A DNA stretch of 64,000 nt from Quillaja saponaria (taxonomy: Eukaryota > Streptophyta > Magnoliopsida > Fabales > Quillajaceae): contig CM055607.1 in assembly GCA_029379385.1 (NCBI GenBank), positions 18,600,001-18,664,000 on the forward strand, given 5' to 3'. How positions within the stretch are numbered: the first letter of the stretch is position 1; each line of letters starts with the position of its first letter. Below, in pieces: positions 60,726 to 64,000 of the stretch. A program made the translations under genes and the position numbers. The notes under the pieces were generated by a model, which saw only the letters and a program-made list of their open reading frames with translations, did no database searches and was not told the DNA's origin.

Positions 60726-63682
60726 ACCGGATGACAGAGTTTGAGGCCTTAGGATACTTACATCATCTATACCGAAGTTGGGATGAAACATATCGGCCCC
60801 CTTCCAGTCAACATTGGCTGAACTTCGAGTAAAGGAATCTGAACACTATAATACAAGGAAAATAAAAGAAAGTATAATATAATGGCAGCAGACATATCTA
60901 TGAAAGGGATACAATCTGCTTTCCACATATCTGTAATGCTAATGTCAGCTTCTGATAGAAGCCAGTAATCTACATCATTCTGCAACATTAGCAAAATATA
61001 AAATATCATTATAATCATTATCAAACCACTCTATCAGTTAAATAACTCTATTTTAATATTTATTGGAGATGAATGAAAGTTAAGTTACACAACAAGGTAG
61101 CCGTGAAATGAACTTCAATAGTTATGTTTTTTGCTAGGAACTTCAATAGTTACGTTGACCACTACAATTTGTTCAACCCAAAAAGATAAAATATATTAGT
61201 GGCCCAATCTGCGGTGCATCCTCACATCAGCACGGGCCAGGTTAATAGAATCTGGCTTATGCTTCTCAAATGCAAACCACAAGATATTTCATTGTTCTTT
61301 TGGCAAATGAGAAAACATGCTCAGTGAATAGGTCAAGCATTATCTCTCTTTTTTCTTAAACACAGATTCAATGAAACCTAGACCTATAAATAATTGTTGC
61401 TATTTTGACCCTATGCACTTCATAAACATTTTTTAATGTACATAGGTACCATAATAATAAATTAACTATCAAAATTACACTTACATCAACATCTGAAGGA
61501 ACAATCTTCATCATTCCTCCAGCAAACTCTTGCGAAGCATTTAGATCAGAACATAAATGATGAGAGTGCAGTGCTTGAGGTTCCACTCCCTTCCCATTGC
61601 TTTCCATAGTAAGCACTTCTGTTGCTGGGTCTTCATTAGACCCTGAACTGGAAGCAAGTGGCAAGCTCATGGGAGGCTCAACACCATTCATTTCCTCGAA
61701 TTTCTCTTCAAATTTACTAGAAAACATTTACAGAAGTGACAGTGAGCTAGGAGTAAATGAAGTAGATAAGAAAGTAATTAGATATAATACAACAATCTTG
61801 GACTATAACTGCCTAACAAGATGCAAAAATGGTCATGTCTTTCTGTAAAAGAGAAAAGGTACAGAAATTAATAGCAAAGACGGATCATATCAGCTTTGAT
61901 ACCTGATAAGGTAGACATCAATGGGACCCATCGTGCTTCTAAGAATTATCCTATATCTCCTTTGTGGATAGTCAACGGCCTGAATTTTACAGAAGCAATA
62001 ATTTCCATTATGCAACAGAAACAAGGATAATAAACACATCATGAACCTTCCTTCAAAGTTTTAAGCTCTCAAATTACTTCATCAGGTTCTGGGACTTCAA
62101 GAGTGGTTCCATGTGGAGCTTTAATTGCTATTAGAGTTTCATTCTGCAAGCGAGAATAGCATAAGTAGTTAAGCAGAAAGAACTAAAAATACCACCAAGT
62201 CAACACAGGACAGACTTGCACTAGAAAAGGTTTACTGCACACCCATAGAATAGCTGACCTGAAAGCAGGGTAGGCCCTTAATATCTTCTTCACTTACAAA
62301 AAGCCACCTAAAACATAGTCAATAGTTGGTAAGCAGTTTGAATTGTAATATATTTCTAATCACAATTTTCTTCTTTATCACAATAGAAAGGGGGAGGGTT
62401 GAGAATCTTAGAATTGGGTGAAACGATTTTACTTTTGGTTATTTTCATCTTCACTCAAACTTCTCAGTCTTTCCTGCACTTCCCTGTATGGAAGAAACAG
62501 TATTCCCTTATAGCTTTAAAATGGAAATTTCTGATTGCTTTAACAATAGAAATCAATGAAAATCAAGGATTTTCACCTTATTTCGATCATCTAATCTGCT
62601 TTCATCCAAGGAGAGGTTCTCAACTTCTGCCTGCAAGACAAAGATAACAAAATATAAATCTGCTGCAATATGCTACTAATTTGTTCCCAAACTTACTCTG
62701 ACATACATGTAGTATAGAAACATCACCATCCATCTCCCCTGACATTGAAGAATCAAGTCCCCTAATAAGTCAATCCACAGATAATTGTGTAAGCTATAAT
62801 GTACTTCCAATTCCTAATTACATCGAAGAGAAGTGATACCAAATATATTTGAAAAAGTCAAAATGTGTCACATATTACTTCCAATGTATTCTGTTCTTCA
62901 GCTTCTTCTCAATCAGACCAATGCCTTCCAGGACATTTGTTATGTCATATATCCTTCTCTTCTGCACCTGTATCAATAAATACCGACACCTATGATTAAT
63001 ATGTCAAACGACTTCAAAAAGAAATTGCATATAAAGGTAACGGCCAAGCACCTCTAAAGTCTTTGCAGCTTGATTTAGGTCAAGATTACTGTCTTCTGCA
63101 CGCTTGAGCAAATTGATGAACTTTTTTGTCAAGAGACCTATTGAATTCAAGTACAATTATTCATGCTTCTCTTAAGAAAGAAAACAAACATTAAAAGTTG
63201 TATAAGACAGATACTGGGAAACTTACAAAATTCATTGATTAATAAAAATTTCAAAATTACCTAATGAACTGTCGTACCGACAGCTTCCAGCAGGAGTAAG
63301 CGGAGAAGGAGAACCTACACGACAATAGAAACTCTAATTATACACTAATCTTCCAGAAAATGGTGGCTGGAAGTGCAGTCAGGAATAGAAGTATTCAACT
63401 TTTCAACGTTTGTACATAGCCTGGTTCTAAGGACCAGAAATTCACCACATCTTATATAAGATATTTAATTCAAAACAGATGAAAATGGAAATATTTCTCA
63501 CCCGCATTTGAGGCAGGTGTCAGAGGATCGGATCTGCTGTCTTTGGAAACCTTTGACTTATTATAGGTTCTTACCCCTTTCACAGAAACAGGCGTCTTTA
63601 AGGAACTGTTAATTACATTAGTGTTATTCCTCTCATTAGACACTACGCCATTGTCATTCATTCCACTCTTGCGCTTTAATTG
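60684..63682 (-). CDS. E2F transcription factor (canonical E2F, plant E2FA/B/C group), 5' end outside window
   Basis: Minus-strand exons are 63682-63502, 63314-63261, 63137-63052, 62967-62879, 62761-62707, 62630-62577, 62483-62433, 62307-62259, 62143-62078, 61979-61903, 61716-61485, 60979-60913 and 60817-60684. The protein contains [25 protein letters not shown]; the winged-helix DNA-binding domain ([42 protein letters not shown] with the RRxYD motif, [14 protein letters not shown]); the leucine-zipper dimerisation region ([22 protein letters not shown]); the marked box ([49 protein letters not shown]); and a C-terminal retinoblastoma-related-binding motif ([19 protein letters not shown]). 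Canonical E2Fs pair with DP proteins and control S-phase genes. The exons sum to 1195 nt, one more than a multiple of three. The extra base maps to exon 62630-62577, which ends CGAAATAAG where conserved E2Fs predict CGAATAAG. The first exon(s) lie right of 64000. The last acceptor (60818) was chosen by frame and by similarity to E2F C-termini. Confidence 0.92.
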
Positions 63683-64000
63683 CTGAGAATCACCAGCAGG
63701 GTTTGTAAAATTATAAAACAAAACACAGGAAGAAATCAGGTAAACTACTATCGTATTTAGTTAATTTGTGCTTTAGTTATGAGGGCTAGGTTACGATTTG
63801 GAAATAATCATAGCAAGACTCACACAACCCAGTTACATATTAACAAGGTGGATGTAAGAAAAATGCAACCAATCAAGAACAAAAAACTTTAAACCCTTTT
63901 AATGGCCCAGCTGATGATAAACACACTAAAGTAAAACATATTTCCCACAAGATATTAGCAGAACAAAAATCAATTTAAAACCCATCACGTAAAAAGCAAC
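63683..64000 (-). other. E2F intron (partial)
   Basis: A polypyrimidine-rich acceptor (GGTGATTCTCAG) precedes the exon at 63682. No upstream E2F exon (proline-rich N-terminus) is recognisable up to the window edge, so this is intron. Confidence 0.6.

Noticed and set aside
62399..62647. 82-residue open frame on the plus strand
   Set aside because: It lies antisense over two E2F exons and their intron; it is a shadow of that gene.
60684..63682. Atypical E2F/DEL type instead of canonical E2F
   Set aside because: There is one winged-helix domain followed by a dimerisation region, marked box and RBR-binding motif. DEL proteins have two DNA-binding domains and lack these.
1..64000. CRISPR arrays, phage or bacterial operons, organellar genes
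   Set aside because: No regularly spaced short repeats were seen, and no prokaryotic gene arrangement. Genes have spliceosomal introns and plant families.

Overview
The window is nuclear DNA of a flowering plant, most likely a eudicot. It is strongly AT-rich. Two host genes have short exons with GT..AG introns and plant-type proteins, and almost everything else is plant transposable element. I cannot name the species. No bacterial, organellar, rRNA, genuine tRNA or CRISPR sequence was seen.

Layout. From 1 to 28,182 is a deep nest of Ty3/gypsy LTR retrotransposons. A minus-strand element runs off the left edge, with gag at 204-960 and an interrupted 5' LTR at 1180-9574. A 13.3-kb composite insertion (9663-22962, TSD TTAGT) follows, then another LTR-only insertion at 23598-28182 (TSD ATTAT). 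One family dominates. Its LTRs run TGTTATAACC...GGTGTGACA, are about 3.2-3.9 kb long, and have a Met-type primer-binding site. It resembles the Del/Tekay chromovirus group and is called family A here. Eight family-A LTRs are present, but only two retain any internal sequence. Nested inside are a second LTR family (TGTAACA...TGTTACA, family B), a short tRNA-derived SINE with 17-bp TSDs, a 976-bp TRIM-like element with near-identical 154-bp LTRs, and an Athila/Calypso-like LTR. Between and under these lies a dispersed host repeat, split in one copy and intact in a second copy at 28,440-28,890.

From about 28,890 to 34,095 is a decayed Mutator-like (MuDR-type) transposase on the minus strand. It is cut in two by a family-B solo LTR with perfect TSDs (31265-32921, TCATC). 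A 443-bp MITE (34301-34743) lies upstream of the first host gene.

The first host gene, 35,400-38,300 on the plus strand, encodes an HVA22-like (TB2/DP1/HVA22) ER-membrane protein of about 285 aa from six coding exons. From 38,560 to 58,153 a Ty3/gypsy pol fragment (minus) is followed by a decayed Ty1/copia element (39660-58153). The 3' LTR of the copia element has been split by an internally deleted Athila/Calypso-type element (47812-56390), and that element's gag has been split by a family-A solo LTR (49606-53190, TSD AAGCC).

The second host gene, 60,684 to beyond the right edge on the minus strand, is a canonical E2F transcription factor. Thirteen exons can be placed; the 5' exon(s) are outside the window. 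It appears to carry one extra base next to a splice donor, which would break the frame unless a downstream acceptor is used.

The two host genes have no visible functional link. The element content comes from successive insertion and LTR-LTR recombination. I found no clear new molecular system. The observations most worth checking are the E2F indel, the order of the nested insertions, the excess of very long solo LTRs, the SINE, and the TRIM.
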